Source: Plazaster borealis | Taxonomy: Eukaryota; Echinodermata; Asteroidea; Forcipulatida; Labidiasteridae | Length of the DNA: 64,000 nt | Direction of reading: 5' to 3' | Assembly: GCA_021014325.1 (NCBI GenBank) | Contig: JAJGQC010000496.1 | Coordinates: 62,501 to 126,500, forward strand | In this document: piece by piece, positions 34,664 to 46,662 of the stretch | How positions within the stretch are numbered: the stretch's first letter is position 1 | How the letters are laid out: each line of letters opens with the position of its first letter | Position numbers and translations under genes: made by a program | The notes under the pieces: model-generated | The model's database searches: none | What the model saw: only the letters and a program-made list of their open reading frames with translations | Told to the model about the DNA's origin: nothing

Positions 34664-36505
34664 CTCTTTCTAGAATGGTGTCTTTATGAGCATGCGCACT
34701 TGCAGACAAGCATTTTTCAAAACGGCCGCACAAAAAATCTTTTTTGATGAATTATCGGAAATAGGTTGGTTTAATTTGTGAATATTTGTGTATGTAAATA
34801 TAATAGCGGGTTGCTTGGAGTATTGAGACCACATGACTTATACAATAAAATCTTGACTATTGACCCGAAGACAGCACAGAAAGTGGTTTATGGGAGTTGT
34901 TGATTTTTAATGTAAATAAACTATGGTGGTGTTTCAGTGGGTGTGTTGTTCATCCTACCTTTTACAGAAATCAAAACAGGACAAAACAAGGTCACAATAC
35001 TGCACCAAACTACACGTTTCACTTTCAGATATAAACAAAATGTACAGGGCAGCGACCCACACCACCCGGTACTCAGAGCTACATTCTATACCTTGCACTT
35101 CAAAGAAGGATATTACAGTGTTGACTTGTTTTTAATTAAGATGAATTTTAAACCATTTATGGGTGTGATAAGCTAGCACACATTAGTGATTCAGTGCAAA
35201 TCAAGGAACCTCCAATGTGAGACTCAGCACAATGGAATTTGAAATAATAAACACTTTCGCGGTAATATGCGCCATCATGTTCAGGCGTGCTATTCAAACT
35301 AATGGACCATCGCACCAGTCCTCAGTAAACTTTGGGAAACCGAATTTGCAAAGTGAATAGTGATTAGGGCTTATAACGTGGTGGTCAAGTTCATGGACGG
35401 TACGCTTGTTTTCAAATTGAAACACAATTGTCATTATCATCGGCGTTTCATACGAATCAGCAAAATTTCCCCTTGAAAAAATAACCGAGAACCACAAACT
35501 AGAAAAAGAAAAGGTAACACTATCGATTTAAATATAGGAATCAAACTTTAATAATAAAACAAGAATAATTTTTTGTTTGGGGGGATAAAAAAGGAAATTT
35601 TAAGAACATCCAAATTAACAGTTACTCGATCGCGCAACATTGCACTCGAGAGGCACTAGCGTAGTCCGCTGGGCTACGTGGCAATGGACAATGACATTGT
35701 AAAATACTTTATATAATGTCACATTATGTAGTCGTCGTGTACGCGTCAACAGGGGGAGGGAGGGCTCGTTTCGCATCATTTTACCACTGCTTAATTAAAT
35801 GAACTAGAAATATTTTCGGGGCCTAATAAAGATGACATCGGGGTTATTATCAGATGTATATGGTGAGCCTTATTAAAATGGGAGACTACATTTAAAAAAC
35901 CATCTGACACTACATTGCGGCTAAGGCTGAAATTGCGCCTGGTGCATGCTAACGGCTTCTAGTGGGAATAACGCACGGAGACACGTTGTGGCGCAGCCGG
36001 GATTCCGGAACCAGCCCGCTATAAAGTCAGCCTATTTTTACACCCGATCGCTAGTCTCGTGTGTGCTACTCGCACCAGCGGTGACTCGCACTGCAGGACT
36101 GGTGAAATGTGCATCGTGGGCCATTACTATAATCTTTTGTCCGGGGATGGCAACTCGCCTACGTTTGGCGTTAATTGCTGATTTTTGTTATATGAATAAG
36201 ATTATTTTCAGAAATGTAAAGGTGTGTATAATATTACAAAAGGTGGTTGTCAGTGAACCATAATTTGGTTTCAATAGCTCGATTAAAAGTGGGGGGGGGG
36301 GGGCAAAATGACTACATTTTAAAAAGTGGGGGCAACGGCCCCCTCGGCCCCGGTTCCGCCGCCGGTGCAAGCAAGCGCTTATGATAATTTCCTGATGAAA
36401 GCGCCCGCCCTCCCTCATGCGGTCAAAAATAGTTATGGTCAATTAGTTGCACGTGGATTCCAAGCTACATACAATGTAAAGTCCGGGATTAAGTACCGAC
36501 ACTAA

Positions 36506-36810
36506 CTAGCACAGTTGGATAAGTGCCGGGACTGTTTCACGCTCAGACGCCCCGGTCTGGGTTCGAGCCCGGCTGACCCTACATTATAGGTACAAGACTG
36601 CTTGATGTGGCTAAAGCGTGACTGGGGTTCTGTCTTGTTTTCCTCCCTGATGGGCAGCGCCAATTCAAAGGTTAGGATCGGAAACAGGGGAGGACATGCT
36701 GTGGGTCGGAGGCCATTGCCATAAGGGAACTAGGGAAGCCGGATAGGGGCCAGTGTGTGCTATTAAACTGATTCCGGTGCCTGAAAGCCCGACAACCACA
36801 GCGTAACTTT
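36506..36810 (+). repeat. tRNA-derived SINE (unit 4)
   Basis: Copy of the unit SINE with the same promoter boxes. Confidence 0.62.
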
Positions 36811-38451
36811 TTATCTTTTTTTATCCAAATTCAATTTGTACTTTGTTTTTGTCTTTTTTGATGCAACAACACAATAAAAGATGCAAAGAATAATACAGCA
36901 TTGTTTAATATTTGCGTTGCATCTAATTTTAGAGGACTCACGGAGGAGCAACCTCAAAGGGGCCGGCGGCGCACTATGGAGGTGTAAACAATGAAATTTC
37001 GGATTATGGTTGAAAAGAACCAATCGGGATAGTAGCCGGATACGAAAACTCAAAACCCTGTGGGACAAATGAGAACGTATGTTGGTCCCATGCTTTTCAC
37101 TTGTTAGTTTTATTGTATAACAATCGAACGGTTCCAACAACGAAAGGTTACTTTTCCTTTCATTTCCCTTATCCCTTTTTTCCGCATTTAAAAATCAGGA
37201 CCACAGAGGTACAACTTTTTTCCAGTTTTATGAAAGCTAAGCACAGACAATATTACTATAGAGGTTCCCATAAACCTCTATTATAGTGTTGCACCCAACC
37301 ACACACGTCTGTGACACCCCTACATATAAAACATTGTGATACGCTTGCATTTACCAATGATTTTTTATCTATACTGACTTCTTTACATGCCCATCTGATG
37401 TCAAGCATTATTTGAGCCTTAATTTAGTTCTGTAATTAAATAGTTCTTTCTTAATTCGCCTTAATTAGTTAATCATAATAAACAAACAAACAGTTCACTT
37501 TTTCCTGTTTACAACAATAACAAATAATACTTATGATCAAAAGCAAATGATCAAAATATATCGCCCTTGCAATTAACCCCTGGATTTCTTAGGCCTACGT
37601 CAACTTGGTCAACAGAAACACACCCGTAACATTTCTGTATCCGAATGCCACTTTTTCATTAATATTTGATAAATAAAATAGCATCTATCTATACTATAAA
37701 ACCGTAACATGCCCCATGTTACATTAGAAACGCACCACCGAAACAAGTGACGAACCCAGCCTAACAAGAACGCTCACGGCGCTTCGTAGAGATACAATTT
37801 AAAAAGGTAATTTAAAGACAATTTACAAAATTACAAATGTACAGAAAAGGAGTGGCCAAACAATTTTAGGCAAATTAAAATGTAGTTGTTTTATCACATG
37901 AACCAAAAACAGGATCACCAAAAAATACCTTTAAAGTAATCAATAATTTCTAAATCAACAATAACATTGTAAAAATCACTGCAGACTGCAAAACACCCCC
38001 ATAAAACCTGGATCACCCAGTAGCAGAAGGAAAAATATTTAACGAAAAGAAGACAAAAAGGCAATATAAAAACCCAAACAGAAAAACAGAAAACGCGACA
38101 CCACCCCTCTCCACGAACAAAGTAAAAGATTGTGTAAACTCACATCCTGAATAACTTAAAGCAAAAAAGGAAAACCTGTAAGGTTTTTTAATTCGTTATT
38201 TTGAAAACAGGCGAGTCTTCAAAAACGTTTTCGTATTTATTTATTTATTATTATTTTTTTGGGGGATCATTATCAATTTTACTATTTATTGTCTGTTCAT
38301 TAATTCCTTTTTTGTGTTGACTATGTTCACATCAACTTTACTTCATAAAAGAATCCCATAATGCGATTATATTATTTAAACAACCACACATAATTCTGCT
38401 TCATTAAAGAGGAAGGAAATTGCCAATACAATTTTGTGATGTTCTCATTTT

Positions 38452-38810
38452 CCCGGAAGCTGAGCTTTTGGCCTTTTGAGGGGTGAAAATCAAGCCTCTG
38501 TGTGCCTAAAACAGAGAAATAGACACACTTTGCACTTTTGATCCATATCAATCTCCTAATTTTACTCAAAGAAAATTGTAATACCACAAATCTCACGTTT
38601 TGATCAAGTTGATGCATTATCTGGTTTCATGCATATTCATTAGAACATAGTGGGTAAGATCGTTTCTCAATTTCAAGCTCACTGTCGTATTATCTTGGAC
38701 AGGCAGTACTAAAATAAAATAAAAAATAAAATAAAATAAACAGTTTGTTTTTTTTTGCTGACGGAAAGGGGGGGGGGCGAACGCCCCCACGCCCCCTGTA
38801 TCCGCCCCTG
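38452..38810 (+). mobile_element. Truncated remnant of the CAGGGGCGGAT transposon (unit 4)
   Basis: Same deletion junction as unit 3 apart from C-run length. The right terminus is intact. Confidence 0.72.
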
Positions 38811-38990
38811 GCGACATTGAATCGTAACAGCATATAGATTTTGTTATCTTATCGATGACTTAAAAAAAGCATGAAATGAGAGTTTCTAAGAAGAGGGCAT
38901 AATATTATGTTACACCATTGATCGCTGATACATTTCCTCTGTACCGAACGGTATGTCGAGACTGTTACCACTCCCCTATTGAATTGCACT
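38811..38990 (-). pseudogene. Ulp1-like protease remnant, His/Asp part (unit 4)
   Basis: Paralogue of 5978-6152, without its C-terminal half. Confidence 0.5.
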
Positions 38991-39164
38991 GGTTTCAGAG
39001 CACAGTAGGCCTAGTGCAGCACAGGTTTGACCAACATCTTCTCTTTAAGCCAATTGTTGCATGTAGAAATCTACAAAAAAATCACTAATCCATCCCCGGT
39101 TGAAATTTGGTGACAGTTTTATGAAGGATTGATACACATCGATCGATGACAACTTTTCAAAAGA

Positions 39165-40593
39165 AATTTAGGTTGTTGTACTAGTAAATTCGCATACGGG
39201 CTAACATTATGCAAATATTCAATTAATTGGGCTGAGTTAATTCGTTGACAATATAATTGGGGGCGACAGGGCATAATAGGTTGGGATAAAAGGAAGACAT
39301 CTATGAAGAAAAAACTGAAGATTTCATGTTTTTACGATGACAACTTTTCAAATGAAATTTATGTATTTGCGTGTTTATTAATCTGGAACTATATAGTAAA
39401 TTTGCACACGGGCTGTAATTATGCAATTGTTGAATAAGTTGGGCTGAGCTAATAAGTGGACTAATTAATTGGAAGCGCCAAGGCATGATAGTTTGGGATA
39501 AGGAAGACATCTGTGAAGAAAAAACTGAAGATTTCACGTTTTACGATGACAACTTTTCAAATGAAAATTAGGTACTTGCGTGTTTAATATACAATTTGTG
39601 AAGTATTTTCGCACACGGGCTGTAATTATGCAAATATCCAATTAGTTAGGCTGATCTAATTAGTGGAATAATTATTTGGGGACGCCTAGGCATGATGGTT
39701 TGGGATAATATAAGGAAGACATCTGTGAAGAAAAAACTGAAGATTTCATGTTTTTACGATGAAAACTTTTCAAATGAAAATTAGGTAGTTGTCCTAGTAA
39801 ATTCGCACACGGGCTGTAATTATGCAAATATTCAATTAGTTAGGCTGATCTAATTAGTGGACTAATTATTTGGGGGCGCCTAGGCATGATGGTTTGGGAT
39901 ATAAGGAAGACGTGTATGTAGACAAAAATTGAAGATTTCATGTTTTTACGATAAAAACTTTTCAATGAAAATTAGGTAGGCCTACTTGCGTGTTTAATAT
40001 ACAATTTGTGAAGTATTTTCGCGCACGGACTGTAATTATGCAAATATCCATTTAGTTAGGCTGATCTAATCAGTGGAATAATTAATAAGGGGCGCCTAGG
40101 CATGATGGTTTGGGATATAAGGAAGACATCTGTGAAGAAAAAAAATGAAGATTTCATGTTTTTACGATGAAAACTTTTCAAATGAAAATTAGGTAGTTGT
40201 CCTAGTAAATTCGCATACGGGCTAACATTATGCAAATATTCAATTAGTTAGGCTGATCTAATTAGGGGACTAATTAATTAGGGGCGCCTAGGCATGATGG
40301 TTTGGGATATAAGGAAGACATCTATGAAGAAAAACTGGAGATTTCATGTTTTTACTATAAAAACTTTTCAATGAAAATTAGGTATTTGCGTGTTTAATCT
40401 GGAACTTTTTTAAAAATTCGCACACGGGCTGATATTATGCAAATATTCAATTAGTTAGGCTGATCTAATTAGTGGACTAATTAATTGGGGGCACCTAGGC
40501 ATGATGGATTAGGATATTAGGAAGACATCTGTGAAGAAAAAACTGAAGATTTTATGTTTTTACGATAAAAACCTTTCAAATGAAAATTAGGTA
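39165..40593 (+). repeat. Expanded about 200-bp satellite, left block (unit 4)
   Basis: About seven copies are recognised by the GGAAGACATC marker (near 39293, 39505, 39715, 39908, 40123, 40313 and 40523). The block is interrupted by the CACT-ended element at 40594-42367. Confidence 0.85.
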
Positions 40594-42367
40594 CACTCTA
40601 AAAATATATTAGTCAATTTGACTAAAAAAAGTTTGTCCAGAGCATAGTCTTGTATGACTTGCCTAAATTAGTCACTGTGTGTTGATGACAAATGTAATTA
40701 GTCAAGATTCTGACTACCTATAATAGTCATATGACCAAGGTACGAACATGTCTGGTATGACTAATGTCTTAGTCAAGTGACTTTTGCAATTAGTCATTGA
40801 ATGTCTGACTAATTACACTTTAGTCATGTTACGAATTTGGATGACTAATGGCATTTGTCATTCTCAACAATCAGACATTGTGACATTAGTCAAACAACCG
40901 TGGCAGATCCAAGAGACATGTGTACAGCACAGCTGCATCTTTGTGTGATGGATGCTGTTAACACAACGACATTTTTAGTTAATTTCTTTTTCACAACATG
41001 GAACCAGACTATTTTCTTTCAAGCCTCGTTTCCGTTACACAGTGCCAATGTCCTTGGATGCCATTCCATAATCATAATCACACCTGCTATAGAAAGAAAC
41101 ACAAAATATTATTATTTCTGACAATATTGTTTATGCCTTTTAAACATAAATCTCACATGTTACAATAGATAAAAACATTGAAAGTATGATAATAAATATC
41201 GTGACATTATTTATGTCATTTAACTGTAAAACCAATTATTTTAAGCAAGTTAAATGAATATCACCTTTATCAGGCTGTTCCATTAGATATTAATGGCAAA
41301 ATAATATAGTTTAGTTACAAGTTACAAGTTTAAATTCATAAAAAGCTGGCTAAAGTATGTGACACTTTGTATTATGGCTCGATTCACAAAGCACTAAAGT
41401 TCAATTTAGGATGAGTTGTTATTAATTATTGCCATTGAAAAGTTCGGTCAAGTATGACAGCCAAGTATTTTCAACTTTCAAACCCTCAATGAGAGTGTAC
41501 CTTTTAAACACTGATCTAACAAACAATTTTAGGTAACAGTAAACAATATTGCATGGTTGAGAGACACTGTCACATATATTGAATTCGTTATTGCACAAAC
41601 AAAAATAAATTTACAACAGCCCACAATAATTACAAATCTAAAAGCTACTGAAAAGTCTTGTATGACCTCAGATGTGTAGTGTAAATTAAGTAAAAAGAAT
41701 GTAATCTGGGTGATGGGGTAATATATCATTGAAGTAAGACGGAAAATTGTTAGCATAATGTTAGCCTAACACCACTAAAGTATTATCAATGCTAGACTTA
41801 GGATTTACGTCCTTCATCCTGTTGTCTTTTAACATTTTAAAAACGAAACCGTACCTTAAATTGGACATTCTGTTGACTTCTCATCAGCAGACATCAGTAA
41901 AAGCCGTGCAGCAGAGATCGGGAAAGACAGCACACACAGTTTACACACACATAGCAATACAATGTAGCTTGCCCAACCATCCATTGTACACGGACAGTAC
42001 ACGACGCACGGCGGCAGAGGATTGGCAATATGCCATCAAAGTATTGTCTTATATTTAACGCACTGAGCTGGGAAGACTAGTGGCGCGAATATGACGAGCT
42101 TAACTTAGTCAAAAACTTTTGACTATTTTAAAAACTTACAATGACGAATGCATTTGTAACATGATCAATCAATGACTAATTTACGTTCGTCCCATGTTTT
42201 AAAGATTCACGACCAATATACATTAGTCAAAATGACGAGTTACTTAAACATCGGCAATGGCTAAATTTGTCATACATTGATGAAACTTAGTCATCTCACA
42301 AAGACTAACCAGAGTAAGTCGCTTTGACAAATTAAGAAGCGAAATTGACTAATATATTTTTAGAGTG
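40594..42367 (+). mobile_element. Non-autonomous CACT-ended (CACTA-like) transposon in the satellite
   Basis: Inverted termini CACTCTAAAAATATATTAGT and complement (about 28 bp) are flanked by a TA direct repeat (40592-40593 and 42368-42369). Uninterrupted satellite copies read GGTAGTTG at this point. Both subterminal regions (about 40610-40900 and 42100-42355) are dense in TTAGTCA/TGACTAA motifs, as in EnSpm/CACTA transposase-binding regions. The core is AT-rich with only short ORFs that I do not recognise. Confidence 0.8.
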
Positions 42368-43137
42368 TAGTTGCGTGTTTAATCTGGAACTTGTTTAAAA
42401 ATTCGCACGGGCTGATATTATGCAAATAATTAAGAGACTAATTAATTGGGGCGCCTAGGCATGATGGTTTGGGATATAAGAAAGACATCGGTGAAGAAAA
42501 ACTGAAGATTTCATGTTTTTACGATAATAACTTTTCAAATGAAAATTAGGTATGTTGTATACTAAATTCGCGTACGGGCTAATTTTATGCAAATATTCAA
42601 TTAGTTAGGCTGATCTAATAGTGGACTAATTAATTGGGGCGCCTAGGCATTATGGTTTGGGATATAAGGAAGACATCCAGAAGAGAAAACTGAAGATTTC
42701 ATATTTTAATGATAAAAACCTTTCAAATGAAAATTAGGTAGTTGTCCTAGTAAATTCGCATACGGGCTAACATTATGCAAATATTCAATTAGTTTGGCTG
42801 ATCTAATTAGTGGACTAATTAATTGGGGGCGCCTAGGCATGATGGTTTGGGATATAAGGAAGACGTGTATGAAGAAAAAACCTAAGATTTCATGTTTTTA
42901 CGATAAAAACTTTTCAAATGAAAATTAGGTACTTGCGTGTTTAATATACAATTTGTGAAGTATTTTCGCACACGGGCTGTAATTATGCAAATATCCAATT
43001 AATTGGGCTGAGTTAAGTCGTTGACTAATTAATTGGGGGCGCCTAGGCATGATGGTTGGGGATATAAAGAAAACATCTATGAAGAAAAAACTGAAGATTT
43101 CATGTTTTTACGATGAAAACTTTTCAAATGAATACGG
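42368..43137 (+). repeat. Expanded about 200-bp satellite, right block (unit 4)
   Basis: About four further copies continue directly from the left block. The array ends near 43137, where the sequence leaves the repeat. Confidence 0.83.
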
Positions 43138-44771
43138 GGTATAAAACGAGAATTTTGGATTCTGTTCGGACTGTCCTTGACGGTCGTTGACAAGTTTTTT
43201 TGAAATTTGGTGCTAGCACTAAATTTCTTGCCAGCACCAAATTTGGTGCTAGCACTAAATTTAGTGCTGAGTTCAGTCTGGTTTTTGGAGCTAGCTGAAA
43301 AATAGAGGTCAATGAAGACACCGCCCTCTATCGATATCCCAGGCATCATGCAGTGGAGGTCTCGAGTTTGTACACCGTTCTCTGTGTTTACGTCCGTTTG
43401 GGAACCATATAGAGCATGCAAGGCAAGTAACCCTATCTGGTGGGAACTGAATTGACTCAGTGAGTGATTAGAACATAATTATTGAAAGACCACATATACT
43501 ACTTATTTACTACACATCTTACTACATGTTTGACATAATCCTAGTACTGGTCTGTAGGACACCAGGCTCCATTATTTCCTTCCTCCATGTGGTATGATTA
43601 TAAAATATCATCAGATAGATATTGAATGAAAACGGTCTTCTCTGGAATTCACGAAAAGTTCACAATAAACCCTATTTCATTAGTTAGACCCAGTAAACTG
43701 TGGCGCTGTACTCCTTTTTTGAAATTTTGACATTATCAGAGAGAGAATCAAAATTAACATCATATTCATACTGTAGGCGTGTCACACCATTTTTCAAAGT
43801 GTGTCCTTATGGGTCAAAATCATTTCTAAATGAAGAAGTATGAAGAAAGAAACTCAGAACTGCAAAAAACCCCTGAAATCTGACATTCTGTTCTCGAGTT
43901 ATGAACAAGCCAATTTTTCTGCTACAGTTAGCACGCAAATTTGCTTACTGTTAAGCAGCGCTATGAAATTTGGCTCAGATGATTCGCAGACCTGCAAAGT
44001 TGTCAAACTGTAGTTTCTGACCTAGAATTTAAAAGTTGCTCAGCTCAAACTTTAAAGGCTGTATGGACAGATTAACTTTAGTCGGGTGAGCTGGACTGCT
44101 CATGCACGACACTCCACAAGTAAACATATATGACCTCTGTACATAACTAAAAATACAAAAAGAACCTTTTTGGAACTGTATGGACATTTCAGATTTGTAT
44201 AACAATGACTTTCAGATTTCAAAATGTCATGACATGTCAGAACCAAACAATTATTCTGTCAACTTAATGTTCAAGGTTCGAACCATGATGTTTTTCATAG
44301 TTTTTTTCTTCATCCCAAATAATAAGAATACTCTTTTTGTAAAATATAAATTGATTCACACATTTAAATGGATAGTGCTACCATAGAGAAAGGACCCACC
44401 TTTTCCTTTTCCGATTTGTGGCTCCCAATGTTTTGTTTTTTCAGGGAAATAAAGTCAGAAATTCATAAAATGGTCTGATTCCCGTCTCATGATTACGAAG
44501 TCACAACGGCAGACCAGACTAAACATTTATTACAGTAACATCAACAAACAGTCACTGCGCATGTGCAGTGCCGTTCAAGCTTTAAATAGTTGCTGCCGGA
44601 AAACAAATCCACTTCCCTAAAGCCACTTCATATCCACACTATGTTAAGTACATTAGTGCACCAATCAAGTGTTGGTGCAGCTGGACGTTCACAGCCATTG
44701 ACTAACCCTAAAAACCTATTGACTAGGGATATATACAGCTAACATGTGTCTTCTCTATTTTTTCCATCCAG
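43138..44771. other. Intergenic DNA without recognised gene
   Basis: Contains short inverted and direct repeats of AAATTTGGTGCTAGCACTAA type at 43198-43265 and a fragment of the AATTTCATAGAGCTGCTTAA family near 43930-44015. I see no supported gene. Confidence 0.5.
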
Positions 44772-44867
44772 CATGGTCCAAGGATGGAGGGTCTGTATAC
44801 GGTCTGCTGTTCAACAATGGAGCTAAACTGAAGTCTTGGCCCAGCCCCCTGCGTACATCAATTATGG
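44772..44867 (+). other. Candidate exon of unknown gene
   Basis: A pyrimidine-rich tract ending in ATCCAG precedes 96 bp, followed by GTATGT. One frame is open throughout (WSKDGGSVYGLLFNNG and onward); the other two have stops. Spliced to 46147-46218 that frame would stop quickly, so it may be a 5' untranslated exon of the fucosyltransferase locus or belong to something else. I do not recognise the peptide. Confidence 0.35.
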
Positions 44868-44986
44868 GTATGTATTGATAAATAAACAAAAACCCTTTTT
44901 CAACGGCGATAAATTGAATCATGAAGTTGAACAAGGGATTGATTTATTTGTTTTGCTGACATCTGTAATTATTTGCTTTCCATGTA

Positions 44987-45271
44987 TAGACCCATTGCAT
45001 ATGACGTCACACTCTCAAAAAGGAGGCAGATCATTGGACGATAGCTGTTCTCTGTGCGTAAAAACGTGCGCGTGACCTCAGCGTATCTGCGTAGCGTTTG
45101 CGTTATGCAAGGGGACCTATTGATTTCTATAGACCCGAACGCGCCTCTGACGATGCGTGTCATTTTGGGTGTCAAATCTCTCTTTTGTGCATGTTTGTAT
45201 ACGATTTTGACACCCAAAATGACACCCAGGACAGGCGCAGTGAGTACGCTGCGCGTTGTGCAATGGGTCTA
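44987..45271. mobile_element. MITE with TAGACCCATTGCA inverted termini
   Basis: TAGACCCATTGCA (44987-44999) is mirrored by TGCAATGGGTCTA (45259-45271). An inner palindrome, CATTTTGGGTGTCAAA with its complement, lies at about 45160-45222. The 285-bp element has no credible ORF. A 14-residue-scale similarity in both strands is due to the palindrome. Confidence 0.7.
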
Positions 45272-46259
45272 CAGAGGAATGTGCTGCTGGCAAGTAGGGA
45301 CCCCTAGGTTAGACGTGATAACCCAAGCTAGTATTATCAGCTAGTTGTAGATAAATTACCCAAAATGTTATTGTCTGCTAAATTTTTTGTGATCTCTCTA
45401 TTAATATTTGTAAACTTTTATAATATTTGAATATAAGTATATATTTTCCCCCCAATAAAACAGTTTCTCATCCCCACTCGCTTCCATTTTAATGGCTTCT
45501 TTTCAAGTTTTGGGGGGTTTGTTTTGCTGGGTTTTTTTTCTTCAAATAAAACAAATATTAAATCAGAGAGCATCATATTTAACAAAGAACTACAGAAGAC
45601 GTTTTCTTTGGGAGATGGTCTTGGGAGAGCAACAACAACAACCCTACTTTCTTTCCGCTATGGTGAGCACTATAGTTGGGCATTTTACTTGAACTTGCGA
45701 CTTCCGTTTAACCTTGGGAATTATGAGCCCATCTGTAAAAGGAGCAGTTGTCAACACACTTTCAAGGATTAAAAATACAACACTGTAACCCCAGTCTTTA
45801 CAGTCACAACAAAATTGGGGATTGAGGATCATGTATCACATTTGTAGGGGATGAAGATAAGAAACATTCCACCAACTAAAGGGGTGTCAATCATTCTCCC
45901 TGGATGGTGCATGTCTGGGGCTACATTTAAAAAAAAGAGAGAGTTTTTTGTGGGTTTTTGACTGTCGGCTTCGTCTACTCGGCTTCATTTACCCGTTAAG
46001 GGAATTTGGAAATTGATTTCAATGTTTGTTTACGGTTAAACGGTTAATCGACCCAACCCGAGTGAGCACTGTGCAACGGACTCCATGGAAAGAGGAAAAC
46101 CATGTAACCGGTTTGTCATTTTCTTTTCATTTTTTTCCCATTGCAGAAAGTGACTGTATATAGCCACTATGCAACCATGGTGATGCCTGTAATAAGAAAC
46201 ATCTATCCATATTTAAAGGTATGTACTTTTGCAGAAATAATAGGTTTTAACAACTATTT

Positions 46260-46430
46260 TTTGTTCAAAACATTGGTAAGATTAAACAAATGAATGTTCA
46301 TGGATTTGCACACAACTAACATGGTATTAAGATGGTCATGGTGGAAAACTTCCCTCAAAATATTTTAGCTTGAAATGCTATAGTTTTTGAGAAATGAGTA
46401 AAGCAATTAGTTTTGATCTTGCGTGTCCAA
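46260..46430 (-). repeat. Fragment of the AATAACAAACCTGTGAAAG MITE family
   Basis: Inverted and partial relative of 52880-53205 and 59073-59435, recognised by TTGCACACAACTAACATGG and by the GAAAACTTCCCT segment. Confidence 0.5.
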
Positions 46431-46662
46431 AACTTAATGTTTGAAAACACTGAAAGGGCTTTTTAAAAACCTTTTTTTCCCGACTCTGAATACCAATTGA
46501 GCTTAAACGTTGACATGCTTGTTATTTCATGTGTATGTTGAATCACACAAAGTGCGGCTTACCAATGTTTTCCACATTCTTTAAGTATCAAGTTAGTACT
46601 AAAGTCGTGCCTGAATCAAGCGGGTTCCTCTATGGCTGCAGGACAAAACCTGTTGGTAAATC

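Larger units (their letters stand above)
34087..43137 (+). repeat. Tandem array unit 4 (terminal, diverged, with expanded satellite)
   Basis: It follows the unit order up to the satellite near 39165. There it has about 11 satellite copies rather than about 3, and it never returns to the G-run block or LINE tail. It shares the 1.3 kb deletion with unit 3 (junction near 38452), lacks the TTAA MITE, and carries about 75 extra bases near 35973-36048. Point differences are more frequent here than among units 1-3. Confidence 0.88.

Noticed and set aside
39165..43137. CRISPR-like array
   Set aside because: Units are about 200 bp and repeated over their whole length, without short repeats alternating with unique spacers. 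The sequence is clearly eukaryotic.
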